Shown here: positions 32,352 through 43,551 of the stretch, piece after piece | How positions within the stretch are numbered: the stretch's first letter is position 1 | Layout of the letters: every line of letters begins with the position of its first letter | From: Rheinheimera baltica DSM 14885 | Lineage (GTDB): Bacteria; Pseudomonadota; Gammaproteobacteria; Enterobacterales; Alteromonadaceae | Direction: 5' to 3' | DNA: 64,000 nucleotides | NCBI RefSeq assembly: GCF_000425345.1 | Contig: NZ_AUDG01000019.1 | Location: forward strand, 1-64,000 | Position numbers and translations under genes: made by a program | Notes under the pieces: generated by a model | What the model was told of the DNA's origin: nothing | What the model saw: only the letters and a program-made list of their open reading frames with translations | Database searches by the model: none

Positions 32352-33926
32352 GTGTCAGCAAAGTTATTAAAATCAGGCCTTATCGTCAGTGCTATGACAT
32401 TGATTTCGCGAGTATTAGGTTTGGTGCGGGATGTGGTAGTTGCCAACTTTATTGGTGCTGGCGCTGCGGCTGACGTGTTCTTTTTTGCTAATCGGATACC
32501 CAACTTTTTACGCCGTTTGTTTGCCGAAGGTGCTTTTTCACAGGCATTTGTGCCGGTGTTGGCTGAAGTTAAAGCCAAACACGGTGATGATGCTGTGCGC
32601 GAATTGCTGGCTAAAGTAGCCGGAACCCTGGGGGTTATTGTGACCCTAGTGACATTGTTTGGCGTGATAGCTTCACCGATTCTTACCATGTTATTTATGA
32701 CGGGTTGGTTTATTGAATGGCTAAATGATGGCCCCGAAGCGCATAAGTTCGAGCTGGCCAGCCTGATGCTGAAAATTACCTTTCCATATCTTTGGTTTAT
32801 TAGTTTAGTCGCGTTGTCTGGCGCGGTACTCAATACCTATAATCGTTTTGCAGTAGCCGCCTTTACGCCAGTATTCCTGAACATTGCCATTATTGCCTGT
32901 GCTTTATTTATGGCGCCAACGTTAAGCGAGCCTGCGCTGGCGTTAGCCTGGGGCGTATTTATTGGCGGTGTGGTGCAATTGTTGTTTCAATTACCGTTTT
33001 TAGCCAGAGCCGGCTTGTTAGTGTGGCCAAAGTGGGGCTGGCGCGATGACAACGTAGTGAAAATACGCAAATTAATGCTGCCGGCGTTATTTGGCGTGTC
33101 AGTTAGTCAGATCAATTTGTTATTAGATACGGTTATCGCTTCGTTTTTGCTTACAGGCGCCGTGAGCTGGCTCTATTACTCTGACCGCCTAATTGAGTTT
33201 CCACTGGGATTATTCGGTATTGCTATCGCAACAGTGATTTTGCCAAATTTGTCGCGTCACCATGCAAATGAAAATACCCTGCGTTTTAGCCAAACACTGG
33301 ATTGGTCTCTGCGCTTTGTTGCGTTATTTGGTATACCGGCAATGGCAGGTTTAATCGTGCTGGCGCAGCCGATAATTGCGCTACTGTTTATGCGCGGCGA
33401 ATTTTCGCAAAATGATGTGTTAATGGTGTCGTACAGTTTAATTGCCTACAGCACCGGTTTGCTTAGCTACATGCTGATAAAAGTGCTGGCACCCGGCTTT
33501 TACGCGCGCCAGGATATAAAAACGCCGGTACGCATTGGCATTATTGCCATGGTGGCGAATATGGTATTTAACCTCATGTTAGCGCCTTTTTTAAGCTATG
33601 TCGGTTTGGCGTTAGCAACAGCAATGTCTGCCAGTTTAAATGCATTTTTATTGTATCGTGGTTTAAAACAGGTTGGGGTGTACCAACTAAGTAAAGCTAG
33701 CATGCTATTTTTGCTGAAATTGCTGATAGCGAGTAGCCTGATGGCCGCGGTGCTGTATTGGTATACACCAACACTGACTGATTGGGTGCAACTTAGTTTA
33801 ACTGTTCAGGTTTGGCGTTTGAGTACACTGTGTGTGCTGGCAGTTGTCGCGTATTTTGCGCTGTTATGGGTGTTAGGTGTACGTTTGCAACATTTTAAAG
33901 CCAATTCTGTTGCTGAAAGCAATTGA
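32352..33926 (+). CDS. murJ: Lipid II flippase MurJ
   Basis: A 524-residue inner-membrane protein with about 14 helices that flips lipid II across the membrane for peptidoglycan synthesis. The family motif ISRVLGLVRDVVVANFIGAGAAADVFFFANRIPNFLRRLFAEGAFSQAFVP is at residues ~18-68. Length fits MurJ. It is the first plus-strand gene of the murJ-ribF-ileS-lspA-fkpB-ispH block. Confidence 0.97.
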   Translation: MSAKLLKSGLIVSAMTLISRVLGLVRDVVVANFIGAGAAADVFFFANRIPNFLRRLFAEGAFSQAFVPVLAEVKAKHGDDAVRELLAKVAGTLGVIVTLVTLFGVIASPILTMLFMTGWFIEWLNDGPEAHKFELASLMLKITFPYLWFISLVALSGAVLNTYNRFAVAAFTPVFLNIAIIACALFMAPTLSEPALALAWGVFIGGVVQLLFQLPFLARAGLLVWPKWGWRDDNVVKIRKLMLPALFGVSVSQINLLLDTVIASFLLTGAVSWLYYSDRLIEFPLGLFGIAIATVILPNLSRHHANENTLRFSQTLDWSLRFVALFGIPAMAGLIVLAQPIIALLFMRGEFSQNDVLMVSYSLIAYSTGLLSYMLIKVLAPGFYARQDIKTPVRIGIIAMVANMVFNLMLAPFLSYVGLALATAMSASLNAFLLYRGLKQVGVYQLSKASMLFLLKLLIASSLMAAVLYWYTPTLTDWVQLSLTVQVWRLSTLCVLAVVAYFALLWVLGVRLQHFKANSVAESN

Positions 33927-33967
33927 TTAAGTGGTTATAATGCGCGGTTTATAAGCAGCAGTTAAAT

Positions 33968-34951
33968 ATGGCAGGCATGGAGTTAATTCGCGGATTACAT
34001 AATATTCAGCCTCAGCACCGCGGTTGCGTTCTCACTATTGGTAACTTTGATGGGGTGCATCTTGGGCATCAGGCAGTATTAGCGAAAGTGGTTGCTATTG
34101 CTAAGCAAAAGCAACTGCCCTCATGTGTCATGCTGTTTGAGCCGCAACCACTTGAGGTATTTGCTGGTACAGCGGCGCCTGCGCGATTAAGTCGTTTTCG
34201 CGAAAAGTACACGGCGTTGGCACAGCTTGGTATTGATCGTTTGCTGTGCGTTAATTTTACAGCCGCTTTTGCAGCACAACAGCCACAGCAATTTATTCAG
34301 CAATTGTTGTTAAAGCAGCTAGGCGTTGAACATCTTATTGTTGGTGATGACTTCCGCTTTGGTAAAAACCGTAGTGGTAGTTTTGACCTGTTAGCGCTGG
34401 CGTCAGTGCAGCATCAGTTTGGGCTGTGTAACACATCCAGCCTGATTATGGCTGAGCAACGTATTAGCAGTACATTAATACGCCAAGCGTTGGCCGAGGA
34501 CAACCTGGTGTTAGCAACGCAAATGTTAGGCCGGCCATTTTCACTTACCGGCCGGGTACGGCATGGCCGTAAGTTAGGCCGTGACTTGGGTTTCCCTACG
34601 GCAAATGTGTTTTTGTACCGGCGTAAGCTGCCTGTAGCGGGTGTATATGCGATAACGGCAAATACGGTGTTTGGTCGTTTTTATGGCGTAGCAAATATTG
34701 GCAATCGGCCTACGGTGCAGGGGCAACGACAGCAACTTGAAGCACATTTGCTCGATTTTAAAGGCGATTTATACGGTAGCCAAATTGAAGTACAGCTGCG
34801 GCATAAGCTTCGGCCAGAACAACGCTTTGATGGCCTTGAGGCACTGCAACAACAAATTGCTGCGGACGTAACAGCAGCAAAATTATTTTTTCAGCGTAAT
34901 GCTTTATTTGAAGCAAGCGCAACTACTGATAAGACGGAACAGAACGGATGA
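33968..34951 (+). CDS. ribF: Bifunctional riboflavin kinase/FAD synthetase
   Basis: A 327-residue enzyme that makes FMN and FAD from riboflavin. The N-terminal nucleotidyltransferase domain has [13 protein letters not shown] and [13 protein letters not shown]; the C-terminal flavokinase domain has [19 protein letters not shown] and [11 protein letters not shown]. An internal ATG three codons later (33977, MELIRGLHN) matches the E. coli start better and may be the real one; neither has a strong ribosome binding site. It overlaps ileS by 4 bp. Confidence 0.97.
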   Translation: MAGMELIRGLHNIQPQHRGCVLTIGNFDGVHLGHQAVLAKVVAIAKQKQLPSCVMLFEPQPLEVFAGTAAPARLSRFREKYTALAQLGIDRLLCVNFTAAFAAQQPQQFIQQLLLKQLGVEHLIVGDDFRFGKNRSGSFDLLALASVQHQFGLCNTSSLIMAEQRISSTLIRQALAEDNLVLATQMLGRPFSLTGRVRHGRKLGRDLGFPTANVFLYRRKLPVAGVYAITANTVFGRFYGVANIGNRPTVQGQRQQLEAHLLDFKGDLYGSQIEVQLRHKLRPEQRFDGLEALQQQIAADVTAAKLFFQRNALFEASATTDKTEQNG

Positions 34952-37776
34952 GCGACTACAAGCATACCCTTAATTTGCCTGAAACGGCTTTTGCGATGCG
35001 CGCCAATCTGGCGCAGCGTGAGCCGCAAATGCTGGCAAAATGGACCGAAGCAGACTTATACGGCAAGATCCGTGCAGCAAAAAAAGGCAAGAAGAGCTTT
35101 ATTTTGCATGACGGCCCGCCATACGCCAACGGCAATATCCATATTGGGCATGCAGTTAACAAAATTCTAAAAGACATTATTGTTAAAGCGAAAACGCTGT
35201 CAGACTTTGATGCGCCTTATGTGCCAGGTTGGGACTGCCATGGTTTGCCAATAGAATTAGTCGTTGAAAAGAAATATGGCAAACCGGGTACTAAATTAAC
35301 CGCGGCAGAGTTTCGACAAAAATGCCGTGAGTATGCGGCAACACAAATTGATGCTCAGCGTACAGACTTTATCCGCTTAGGTGTGTTCGGTGATTGGCAG
35401 AATCCATACCGTACGATGGACTTTGACTTTGAGGCCAATATTATTCGTTCGTTGGGTAAAATCATCGACAATGGTCACTTACAACAAGGCTTTAAGCCGG
35501 TTCATTGGTGTACCGACTGCGCCTCTGCGTTAGCTGAAGCTGAAGTGGAATATCAAGATAAAGTCTCACCTGCTATCGACGTGCGTTTTGCCTTGGTTGA
35601 CGAGACAGCAGTAGACCGCTTTGACCATCCTGAAGAAAAACGCGGTAATGGCAAGGTGTCTGTGGTGATCTGGACAACGACGCCCTGGACGATACCCGCC
35701 AACCGTGCCATTGCGTTAAATGCTAAGTTGGATTATAGCCTGGTTCAGGTAGAGCAAGGGCCAAACGGTGCTGAGCGGTTAATTATTGCTACCGATTTAG
35801 TACAAGATGTTATGGCGCGTGCAGGTATTGAACATTATCACACCTTAGGTTTTGCTAAAGGTATAGCGCTTGAGTTGGTGCAGGTTAGGCATCCGCTGTA
35901 TGACTTTACTGTGCCACTGATTATGGGGGAGCATGTAACCACCGAATCCGGTACAGGTTGTGTACACACTGCGCCCGGCCATGGTCAGGAAGACTTTATC
36001 GTTGGTAAATTGTATAACCTTGAAGTGGCTAATCCCGTTGGTGCGAATGGGGTTTATTTACCTGATACGCCACTGTTTGCTGGTCAGCACGTGTTTAAGG
36101 CTAATGACTCTGTCGTTGAAGCGCTTAACGCAGCAGGGGCTTTGCTGGTGCATAAAGCTTACAAACATAGCTATCCTCATTGCTGGCGCCACAAAACACC
36201 TATTATCTTTCGTGCCACGCCGCAATGGTTTATCAGTATGGATAAACAGGGTTTGCGCAGTCAATCTTTAGAACAAATCGGCCAAACGCGTTGGATACCA
36301 GATTGGGGCCAGCAGCGTATTGAAAAAATGGTTGCCGGGCGCCCGGACTGGTGTATTTCACGGCAGCGTACCTGGGGTGTCCCTATTGCGTTGTTTGTCG
36401 ATAAAGACACGGGGGCTTTACACCCGAATACTGCTGCGTTGATGGAGCAAGTTGCACAGTTGGTAGAAAAAGAGGGTATTCAGGCTTGGTTTGACTTAGC
36501 CGCTGAAACCCTACTGGGCGCTGATGCAGAACAATATGTTAAGGTAAGTGACACCCTAGACGTTTGGTTTGATTCTGGCGTTACCCATGCTTGTGTCGTG
36601 GGCGCACGAGCTGAATTCGGCGGTGCCGAGCAGGCCGATTTGTATCTGGAAGGTTCAGATCAGCACCGAGGCTGGTTTATGTCGTCATTAATGACGGGCG
36701 TAAGCATTAACCATAAAGCGCCTTACAAGCAGGTGTTAACCCACGGCTTTACCGTTGATGGTGATGGCCGCAAAATGTCAAAATCGCTTGGTAATGTGGT
36801 GTCGCCACAGGATGTAATGAACAAACTTGGCGCAGATATCTTGCGTTTGTGGGTGGCAACCACTGACTATACCTCAGAGATGACGGTATCAGATGAAATT
36901 TTAAATCGCGCTGCTGATAAGTATCGCCGTATTCGTAATACTGCACGTTTTTTACTTGCAAACCTGAACGGTTTTAATCCGGCAACGGATGCTGTTCCGT
37001 TTGAGCAAATGGTTGAATTGGACTTGTGGGTAGTAAGCCGTGCAGCCAAATTGCAACAAGAAATTGTTGATGCCTATGACAATTACCAGTTCCATCAGGT
37101 CAGCAGTAAGCTAATGAACTTCTGTACGGTCGAGCTTGGCAGTTTCTACCTGGATGTGATTAAAGACCGGCAATACACTGCGCACACTGATGGTTTAGCT
37201 CGTCGTTCCTGTCAAACGGCGCTTTATCACATTGCACAAGCAATGGTGCGTTGGATGGCACCTATTATGAGCTTTACTGCTCAGGAAATCTGGCAGGCGC
37301 TTCCGGGTGAGCGTGATGAGTTTGTCTTTACCGATGTTTGGTATAGCGGTTTTGCCGGCATACCGGCAGGTAAATTTGATGATGCATTTTGGCAGCAACT
37401 GCTGCAGGTTCGCGATGAAGTAAACAAAGTACTTGAAGCGGCACGTCGGGAAGAAAAAATTGGTGCATCACTGCAAGCCGAAGTGACGTTATACGCGTCT
37501 AGTCAGCTTGCAGCAAATTTAGCTAAATTAGGCGACGAGTTGCGGTTTGTATTAATTACTTCAACAGCCAATGTTAGCACTGATAACGCACCTATAGATG
37601 CGGTAAAAACTGAACTGACTGGGTTAAGTGTTCAGGTAATTGCTTCAGCTGGCGCTAAGTGTGAACGTTGTTGGCACCATCGTCAGGATGTTGGCGTTAA
37701 TACCGCGCATCCGGGTTTATGCTTGCGTTGTATCGACAATGTTGAAGGTGATGGCGAATTGCGGGCTTTTGCATAA
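34948..37776 (+). CDS. ileS: Isoleucyl-tRNA synthetase
   Basis: A 942-residue class I aminoacyl-tRNA synthetase. HIGH-type motif in [13 protein letters not shown] (about residues 57-69), KMSKS in [10 protein letters not shown] (about 607-613), a CP1 editing domain between them, and a C-terminal zinc-binding domain with CERCWHH and CLRCIDN. Length fits the bacterial eukaryote-unlike IleS. It starts within the ribF end and its stop overlaps lspA by one base. Confidence 0.98.
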   Translation: MSDYKHTLNLPETAFAMRANLAQREPQMLAKWTEADLYGKIRAAKKGKKSFILHDGPPYANGNIHIGHAVNKILKDIIVKAKTLSDFDAPYVPGWDCHGLPIELVVEKKYGKPGTKLTAAEFRQKCREYAATQIDAQRTDFIRLGVFGDWQNPYRTMDFDFEANIIRSLGKIIDNGHLQQGFKPVHWCTDCASALAEAEVEYQDKVSPAIDVRFALVDETAVDRFDHPEEKRGNGKVSVVIWTTTPWTIPANRAIALNAKLDYSLVQVEQGPNGAERLIIATDLVQDVMARAGIEHYHTLGFAKGIALELVQVRHPLYDFTVPLIMGEHVTTESGTGCVHTAPGHGQEDFIVGKLYNLEVANPVGANGVYLPDTPLFAGQHVFKANDSVVEALNAAGALLVHKAYKHSYPHCWRHKTPIIFRATPQWFISMDKQGLRSQSLEQIGQTRWIPDWGQQRIEKMVAGRPDWCISRQRTWGVPIALFVDKDTGALHPNTAALMEQVAQLVEKEGIQAWFDLAAETLLGADAEQYVKVSDTLDVWFDSGVTHACVVGARAEFGGAEQADLYLEGSDQHRGWFMSSLMTGVSINHKAPYKQVLTHGFTVDGDGRKMSKSLGNVVSPQDVMNKLGADILRLWVATTDYTSEMTVSDEILNRAADKYRRIRNTARFLLANLNGFNPATDAVPFEQMVELDLWVVSRAAKLQQEIVDAYDNYQFHQVSSKLMNFCTVELGSFYLDVIKDRQYTAHTDGLARRSCQTALYHIAQAMVRWMAPIMSFTAQEIWQALPGERDEFVFTDVWYSGFAGIPAGKFDDAFWQQLLQVRDEVNKVLEAARREEKIGASLQAEVTLYASSQLAANLAKLGDELRFVLITSTANVSTDNAPIDAVKTELTGLSVQVIASAGAKCERCWHHRQDVGVNTAHPGLCLRCIDNVEGDGELRAFA

Positions 37777-38264
37777 TGACGCTATTTAAAGATACAGGCT
37801 GGCGACTATGGTGGCTAATGCTGTTGCTGGTATTGGCTGACCAACTGACAAAGCAAGTGGTTATCGCCAATATGCAACTGTTTGAGTCAATTGAACTGTT
37901 GCCGTTTTTTAACTTTACCTATGTCAGGAATTACGGTGCGGCATTCTCTTTTTTAAGTGATGCCGGAGGCTGGCAGCGTTGGTTTTTCACGTTTATAGCA
38001 GTGGCTATCAGTTGTGTGCTAGCGGTATGGTTGGCGCGTAATAACAAAGAACAGCTCAAGTTGAATTTAGCGCTTAGCCTAGTGTTGGCAGGGGCTATTG
38101 GTAACCTTATTGATCGCAGCGTTTATGGTTACGTAATAGACTTTTTGCATGTCTATTATCAGAACTGGCACTATCCGGCATTTAACATAGCTGACTCAGC
38201 TATCTGTATTGGTGCAGGATTATTGATTTGGGACAGTTTTAGTAGTAACGAGGTGAAAAAATGA
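37776..38264 (+). CDS. lspA: Lipoprotein signal peptidase (signal peptidase II)
   Basis: A 162-residue inner-membrane aspartyl protease that removes prolipoprotein signal peptides. It has four helices and the catalytic aspartates in GNLIDRSVYGYVIDFLHV and FNIADSAI. The start overlaps the ileS stop. The lipoprotein at 53317 and others would be its substrates. Confidence 0.97.
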   Translation: MTLFKDTGWRLWWLMLLLVLADQLTKQVVIANMQLFESIELLPFFNFTYVRNYGAAFSFLSDAGGWQRWFFTFIAVAISCVLAVWLARNNKEQLKLNLALSLVLAGAIGNLIDRSVYGYVIDFLHVYYQNWHYPAFNIADSAICIGAGLLIWDSFSSNEVKK

Positions 38265-38698
38265 CAGACGTAGTAATCGGCGCTAAAAGTAGCGTTATTT
38301 TTCACTTTGACATTAAGTTATCCGACGGCAGTGCGGCAGAGAGTACCCGGGTACATAATAAGCCTGCTAAGCTGCAAATGGGTGATGGGAGTATTTCTCC
38401 AGCGTTTGAACTTGAGCTCACTGGCCTAAAAGCGGGAGACAAAAAAAACTTCACGCTGGCGCCAGAAGATGCTTACGGTATGCCAAACCCTGACAATATC
38501 TACTATGTTGATCGCAGTAAGTTCTCAGCTGATGCTCCAGCTAAAGCGGGAACGATTATTGGCTTTACCATGCCTGACGGTTCTGAAATGCCGGGTTTGG
38601 TGCGCGAAGTGGTTGGCGAGTCAGTGACAATAGATTTTAACCATCCTTTGGCCGGGCAAACATTGACCTTTAGCGTTGAAATTGTGCAGGTAAATTGA
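38261..38698 (+). CDS. fkpB: FKBP-type peptidyl-prolyl cis-trans isomerase (FkpB/SlpA)
   Basis: A 145-residue cytoplasmic prolyl isomerase of the SlyD-like FKBP group: [18 protein letters not shown] at the start, an FKBP core ([33 protein letters not shown]) with an insert-in-flap domain and the ending [20 protein letters not shown]. It overlaps lspA by 4 bp and ends just before ispH; this order is conserved in gammaproteobacteria. Confidence 0.95.
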   Translation: MTDVVIGAKSSVIFHFDIKLSDGSAAESTRVHNKPAKLQMGDGSISPAFELELTGLKAGDKKNFTLAPEDAYGMPNPDNIYYVDRSKFSADAPAKAGTIIGFTMPDGSEMPGLVREVVGESVTIDFNHPLAGQTLTFSVEIVQVN

Positions 38699-38700
38699 AT

Positions 38701-39630
38701 ATGGACATTTTGTTAGCGAATCCGCGTGGCTTTTGTGCCGGGGTAGATAGGGCTATTAGCATTGTTGAGCGTGCGTTAGAATTATACGAACCGCCAATAT
38801 ATGTGCGCCACGAAGTGGTACACAATAAGTTTGTTGTAGATGGTTTGCGTCGACGCGGAGCAGTGTTTGTTGATGAGCTAACCGAAGTGCCAGATGACAA
38901 TATTGTTATTTTCAGCGCGCACGGTGTGTCGCAGGCCGTCCGCGAAACCGCCAGGCAACGCGGATTAAAAGTGTTTGACGCAACCTGCCCGCTAGTAACA
39001 AAAGTGCATATGGAAGTAACCAGAGCCAGCCGCAAAGGCATTGAATGCATTTTAATTGGTCATGCAGGACACCCTGAAGTTGAAGGCACCATGGGGCAGT
39101 ATGATAACCCGGCTGGTGGCATTTACTTGGTTGAGTCAGCAGAAGACGTAGGCACATTACACGTTAAAAACCCAGAGCAGCTCTGTTTTAGCAGTCAAAC
39201 GACGTTGTCAGTAGATGACACCGCGGATGTAATAGACGCGCTGCGTCAACGTTTTCCTGGTATTGAAGGGCCACGCAAAGACGATATTTGTTATGCCACA
39301 CAAAATCGTCAGGATGCGGTGCGTGATTTAGCCAGCAAGGCCGATTTGTTATTGGTGGTGGGAGCTAAAAACAGCAGCAACTCAAATCGATTGCGCGAAC
39401 TGGCTGATAAGATGGGCTGTAAAGCCTATTTAATTGATACGGCGAATGATATTCAGCAACACTGGCTAGACGGCGTGCAGGCGGTTGGCGTTACGGCTGG
39501 GGCTTCTGCACCTGAGGTACTAGTGCAGCAAGTGGTGAAACAGTTGCAGCAGTGGGGCGGTAAAACCGTCAGTGAGAACCCAGGACGGGAAGAAAACGTG
39601 GTTTTTGCGATTCCGGCGGAGCTTAGATAA
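38701..39630 (+). CDS. ispH: 4-hydroxy-3-methylbut-2-enyl diphosphate reductase
   Basis: A 309-residue iron-sulfur enzyme of the MEP isoprenoid pathway, making IPP and DMAPP from HMBPP. It shows the cluster cysteines in NPRGFCAG (C12), DATCPLVTK and [11 protein letters not shown], plus [23 protein letters not shown]. The ATG at 38701 lies three bases after the fkpB stop; an overlapping TTG at 38695 is less likely. Confidence 0.97.
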   Translation: MDILLANPRGFCAGVDRAISIVERALELYEPPIYVRHEVVHNKFVVDGLRRRGAVFVDELTEVPDDNIVIFSAHGVSQAVRETARQRGLKVFDATCPLVTKVHMEVTRASRKGIECILIGHAGHPEVEGTMGQYDNPAGGIYLVESAEDVGTLHVKNPEQLCFSSQTTLSVDDTADVIDALRQRFPGIEGPRKDDICYATQNRQDAVRDLASKADLLLVVGAKNSSNSNRLRELADKMGCKAYLIDTANDIQQHWLDGVQAVGVTAGASAPEVLVQQVVKQLQQWGGKTVSENPGREENVVFAIPAELR

Positions 39631-39710
39631 TTTGTTAATTTCATCAACGTGTTCATGTTTGTAAGTGTTGGGTGTAGTATTTCGATATAACTGTTAAAAA
39701 GAATGGCGTA

Positions 39711-40733
39711 ATGCTTACCCAACTCTCCTTGCCCAAGTTGCAAATTCCTTTTCTATGTCATGGCCAGTTTATGGTCAGGGTGTTAGTGGTGTCTCAGGCC
39801 GTTGCTGTTGTGTTGGCTTTTGCCCCGGGTGTTTATGGCGACGTATGGGCTCGACTGGGTTTCATTAGTGTTTTTGTGCACTGGATTTCTATTATCACAA
39901 CACTATGTTTATGTGCTGCGCGGCATAAGATTAACCAACTTAAGCCCATTAGCATAATTAGTGTGGTTTTGTGTATTTTTTTAACGCTAACTCTTATTGT
40001 TAGCGCAGTTGCATTTTCACTATTCAGCACGCTTTTTAATAGCATTAACCATGAAATGAGTGAGTTTTTGGCGAAAAACCTGATGGTTGCCTTTATTGTT
40101 GCCTTGGTTGCTGTGCAGTTTTTGATTGTGCATGCCGAGAAAAGCGAGCAATTAAACGCTCAAACCCATGCAGAACTAAACGCGTTACAAGCTAGAATAC
40201 AACCGCACTTTTTATTCAATACTCTAAACACCGTAGCCGAACTTACACATATTGATGCTGATGCCGCGGAAAAATCGTTGTTGGCGTTATCAGCATTGTT
40301 TCGAGCTGCGTTGGATGTAGGAAAGCTGGTGCCATTGCAGACTGAACTGGAATTAGCTAAGCAATATTTGTCATTAGAACAGTGGCGGCTTGGGCGTCGA
40401 ATGAACGTTAATTGGCAAATTCCTGATGCCTTACCCGCTATTCAGATCCCTGCTTTAACAATTCAGCCATTATTGGAAAACGCCATTAGATACGGCATTG
40501 AAAATAGTACAGAAGCCGGCAAACTGAATATCTTTTCTATAGAAAGCCGCAATGCACTAACAATAGTAATTACTAATCCATATTATCAAAGCATTAAAAG
40601 CAGTGGAGGAAATGGTATTGCTTTGGATAACATTCGCCAGCGTCTTATGCTGCAATATGGCAGCAGCGCAAGTTTAACCTTCGGTAATAGTGAAGGGTTG
40701 TATCGGGTTAAGCTTGTCATTCCAAAGTCTTAA
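39711..40733 (+). CDS. LytS/AlgZ-type sensor histidine kinase
   Basis: A 340-residue membrane kinase with four hydrophobic helices (about residues 20-135) followed by a His_kinase domain with the acceptor histidine in ARIQPHFLFNTLNTVAEL, and an N box in IQPLLENAIRYGIEN, then GNGIALDNIRQRL. This is the LytS/AlgZ (FimS) group. The partner gene encodes a LytTR regulator 10 bp downstream. In Pseudomonas the AlgZ-AlgR pair controls fimU-pilVWXY1E, which is the next operon here, so the same role is likely by analogy. Confidence 0.9.
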   Translation: MLTQLSLPKLQIPFLCHGQFMVRVLVVSQAVAVVLAFAPGVYGDVWARLGFISVFVHWISIITTLCLCAARHKINQLKPISIISVVLCIFLTLTLIVSAVAFSLFSTLFNSINHEMSEFLAKNLMVAFIVALVAVQFLIVHAEKSEQLNAQTHAELNALQARIQPHFLFNTLNTVAELTHIDADAAEKSLLALSALFRAALDVGKLVPLQTELELAKQYLSLEQWRLGRRMNVNWQIPDALPAIQIPALTIQPLLENAIRYGIENSTEAGKLNIFSIESRNALTIVITNPYYQSIKSSGGNGIALDNIRQRLMLQYGSSASLTFGNSEGLYRVKLVIPKS

Positions 40734-40743
40734 CGGAGTATAA

Positions 40744-41454
40744 ATGCGAATTTTAATTGTCGATGATGAACCACTTGCCAGAGCAAGACTAAAGCGTTTA
40801 ATCGCGGGGTATACAAACTACACCTGCATTGGTGAAGCAGAAACGGCGCAGCAGGCATTTGAATTAGTTGGTGCTCTACAGCCAGATGTTTTATTACTTG
40901 ATATAGAGATGCCGCAGCAAGACGGGCTTAGCTTAGGCAAGCGCATTCTAGCGTTGCCCACGCCACCTGCTCTAATTTACGTTACTGCACATCCTGAATA
41001 TGCGTTAGAAGCTTATCAGGCATCACCTGCAGATTACGTGTTAAAACCTGTGTCGGAACAAAGGTTGCTTAGTGCACTTGAGCGTGTTGGCAAGCAGACA
41101 AAAGCGCACATTGAAAAGAAGCAACAAGAAGCCAAATTTACTTTTATGCAAGGCGGCGTTTCTCGTAAAATCGCGATGAAAGATATTTTATATTTCACCG
41201 CTGAAGACAAATACGTTCGCATGGTATACCGCGATGGTGATGCATTGATCGAGCAAAGCTTGGCACACCTTGAAACATTAAAGCCTGAACTTTTTTTGAG
41301 AATTCATCGTCAGAATTTGGTCAATATCAGTTACATCCAGCGCCTGTACTTAATCGAAGGTCAGCATTGGATAACACTAAACCAAACAGATATAAAGTTA
41401 AAAGTTAGCCGACGGGCCGTGTCGTCTGTTAAATCTGCGGCAGTCATTTTGTGA
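40744..41454 (+). CDS. LytTR-family response regulator (AlgR-like)
   Basis: A 236-residue regulator with a receiver domain (MRILIVDDEPLARARLKRLI, phospho-acceptor Asp in VLLLDIEMPQQDGLSLG, conserved Lys in ADYVLKPVSEQRL) and a C-terminal LytTR DNA-binding domain (IAMKDILYFTAEDKYVRMVYRDGDALIEQSLAHLE, LFLRIHRQNLVN). Same architecture as AlgR. It ends 123 bp before the first pilin gene; an AlgR-like site in that gap was not identifiable by eye. Confidence 0.92.
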   Translation: MRILIVDDEPLARARLKRLIAGYTNYTCIGEAETAQQAFELVGALQPDVLLLDIEMPQQDGLSLGKRILALPTPPALIYVTAHPEYALEAYQASPADYVLKPVSEQRLLSALERVGKQTKAHIEKKQQEAKFTFMQGGVSRKIAMKDILYFTAEDKYVRMVYRDGDALIEQSLAHLETLKPELFLRIHRQNLVNISYIQRLYLIEGQHWITLNQTDIKLKVSRRAVSSVKSAAVIL

Positions 41455-41577
41455 TAACTTACCATTCGTCGTTACAACTTACCGTTAATCAGTAAGCCTT
41501 GTACTTTCAATATCTGCTTCTATATATTAACCTGTGAAATTAAACTATTACAGCCTCAAAACACTAGTGGTATATAA

Positions 41578-42144
41578 ATGAAAAGTCATATTACAAACAG
41601 GAGTTTGAACAAAGGGTTTACCTTAGTGGAGTTAATGATATCCGTGGCTGTTGTAGGAATCGTTGCCTTCATCGCTATCCCTTCTTATGGACGTTTTATT
41701 GCTGCTAATCGCTTGAGTGCTCAGGCAAATGAAATGTTATCTGCAATTACTTACAGCCGTTCAGAAGCAATAAGGTTGAATAGAAACATTATGTTTTGTA
41801 ATACGACTGATGGTGCTACTTGCAACTCTACATCCGGTGCGTGGCAGCAATGGTTAGTGCTTGACCCTCTAAATGGGGTTTTACGAACCAGTCATATTAT
41901 AAATTCAAGTTTGAATGTACTTTCGGACACCGGTATGACAAATGATACTATTGTATTTACCCCAATGGGGTTAGCCAGAAATGCGGCAAATACCCGCTTA
42001 CCGTATAACGGCATTATACGTGTTTGTGTAGTGGATTCTGCCCTGGATTCAAATGGGCGTGACGTAGAGATTAGCAGTGGAGGGCGTATTATGATAGAGC
42101 GCTTTTTAACCAATAGTGGCACCTGTGCGAAGCCGGAGGTTTAA
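41578..42144 (+). CDS. fimU: Minor pseudopilin FimU/FimT (GspH-like)
   Basis: A 188-residue type IV prepilin: leader MKSHITNRSLNKG, cleavage before FTLVELMISVAVVGIVAFIAIP, then a GspH-type globular domain with a C-terminal cysteine pair region (C...SSGTC). FimU primes pilus assembly with PilV, PilW and PilX. First gene of the minor-pilin operon; pilV follows after 3 bp. Confidence 0.9.
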   Translation: MKSHITNRSLNKGFTLVELMISVAVVGIVAFIAIPSYGRFIAANRLSAQANEMLSAITYSRSEAIRLNRNIMFCNTTDGATCNSTSGAWQQWLVLDPLNGVLRTSHIINSSLNVLSDTGMTNDTIVFTPMGLARNAANTRLPYNGIIRVCVVDSALDSNGRDVEISSGGRIMIERFLTNSGTCAKPEV

Positions 42145-42147
42145 ACG

Positions 42148-42570
42148 ATGAAAATGCGTCCGATATGTGTATTAAACCGGCAAAAAGGCGTTACGTTGCT
42201 CGAAGTGTTAATTGCAATGCTGGTGCTTGGAATTGGTATTTTGGGGGTTGCAGGTTTGCAAACGGCAAGTTTAAGAAATGTTCAAAGTTCTTATGAGCGC
42301 TCTCAAGCCGTTATTCTAATGGACATGTTAGCCGAAACGCTGCGAGCAGATGCTCGAAGTGCTCGGTTAGGGAATTATGATATTGAGTGCGACAACGCAG
42401 CATTAGCCACTTGGACTGGCATGGTAAGGACTGCTTTAAATAACGACAGTGCTTGTGTTGAAATAGACTGGCAAGCAGATACGGCAACCTATGTCCTCAC
42501 CTTAAGTTGGTCCGATGAGCGAATCGCCTTGGGTTCAGATTCTTCTTTATCACTTCGAGTAACACCATGA
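42148..42570 (+). CDS. pilV: Type IV pilus minor pilin PilV
   Basis: A 140-residue prepilin with leader MKMRPICVLNRQKG and a hydrophobic N-terminal helix VTLLEVLIAMLVLGIGILGVAGLQTASLRNVQSSYERSQA, the PilV signature. The stop overlaps the pilW start (ATGA). The globular domain is short and contains two cysteines (CDN, CVE). Confidence 0.9.
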   Translation: MKMRPICVLNRQKGVTLLEVLIAMLVLGIGILGVAGLQTASLRNVQSSYERSQAVILMDMLAETLRADARSARLGNYDIECDNAALATWTGMVRTALNNDSACVEIDWQADTATYVLTLSWSDERIALGSDSSLSLRVTP

Positions 42571-43550
42571 ACAGAAAACCTGATATCTCGTCTTGGCTGA
42601 ATAAAAACCATGGTTTTACACTCATAGAGTTAATGATTGCCATGGTACTTGGTATTATCTTGTTGGGTGGTGTCATTGGCATTTTTTTAGCTAATCAAGA
42701 AACCAGTAGAATAAATAGTCAACTTAGCCAACTTCAAACATCTGCACGCGTGTCTTTTCAATTACTTTCCCGTGATTTACGAAGTGCATCCTTTTCTGGT
42801 TGCGGTAACAACCCGAACGTGGTCAATGTAACCACTGCATTTAACGTAGCTGCAGCGCCATGGGCAACTTGGAATGGCGGCGTACTTGGTTATGATACTG
42901 CACTACCACAAATCGCTGGTATGACACCTTTTGCCGGAACTGATGCAATCAGACTAATGTACGGTACCGGTGATGGTGTAACCGTTTCTGGCCACGATGT
43001 TGCCAGTAGCACCTTTACCGTAAACCTTAGCCCTGCCGCAAACGGGTTTGTGGTTGGTGAGCTAGCTTTAGTTTGTGATGCAAGCGCAAAGGCCGCATTG
43101 TTCGAAATAACCAATATTGCGAATGCGGTTCCGTTTCAAGTCCGGCATTTGCAAGGCGCTGCCAGTAATGCCAGCGGTTTTTTAGGGCTGCCTCTTGGCT
43201 CACCTACAACCTTTGGTTTAGGTGCAATGGTTATGCCTTTGGAGTCAGTTGCTTGGTTTGTAGCAGAGAACCAAAACAATGGAAAATCGTTATACCGTTC
43301 AATTGTGGTGAATGGGGCTGAACAGGCAGATGAAATTATAGATGGCGTCGATAATTTGCAATTTGAATATGAAGTGCTTCAAGGCACTGCGCCTCCGGGC
43401 GTTTGGATGTCGGCAAATAATGTTCCTGCAACCAGTTGGGGGCTTGTTATTAGTGTGCGCGTTGTCTTAACAATGGAAAATGGTACACAGATGTCGGACA
43501 ACCTAAACACAATGAACCATATGGTTGCTAACAGAAATAGGATGCAATGA
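42567..43550 (+). CDS. pilW: Type IV pilus minor pilin PilW
   Basis: A 327-residue protein with an N-terminal prepilin motif (NHG|FTLIELMIAMVLGIILLGGVIGIFLANQETSR) and a long beta-rich domain ending with VDNLQFEYEV and VVLTMENGTQMSDNLNTMNHMVANRNRMQ, as in PilW. It overlaps pilV by 4 bp; pilX follows immediately. Confidence 0.9.
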   Translation: MNRKPDISSWLNKNHGFTLIELMIAMVLGIILLGGVIGIFLANQETSRINSQLSQLQTSARVSFQLLSRDLRSASFSGCGNNPNVVNVTTAFNVAAAPWATWNGGVLGYDTALPQIAGMTPFAGTDAIRLMYGTGDGVTVSGHDVASSTFTVNLSPAANGFVVGELALVCDASAKAALFEITNIANAVPFQVRHLQGAASNASGFLGLPLGSPTTFGLGAMVMPLESVAWFVAENQNNGKSLYRSIVVNGAEQADEIIDGVDNLQFEYEVLQGTAPPGVWMSANNVPATSWGLVISVRVVLTMENGTQMSDNLNTMNHMVANRNRMQ

Positions 43551-43551
43551 T

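Noticed and set aside
36058-36271. Short frames on both strands inside ileS
   Set aside because: Fully covered by a canonical IleS frame with intact motifs.
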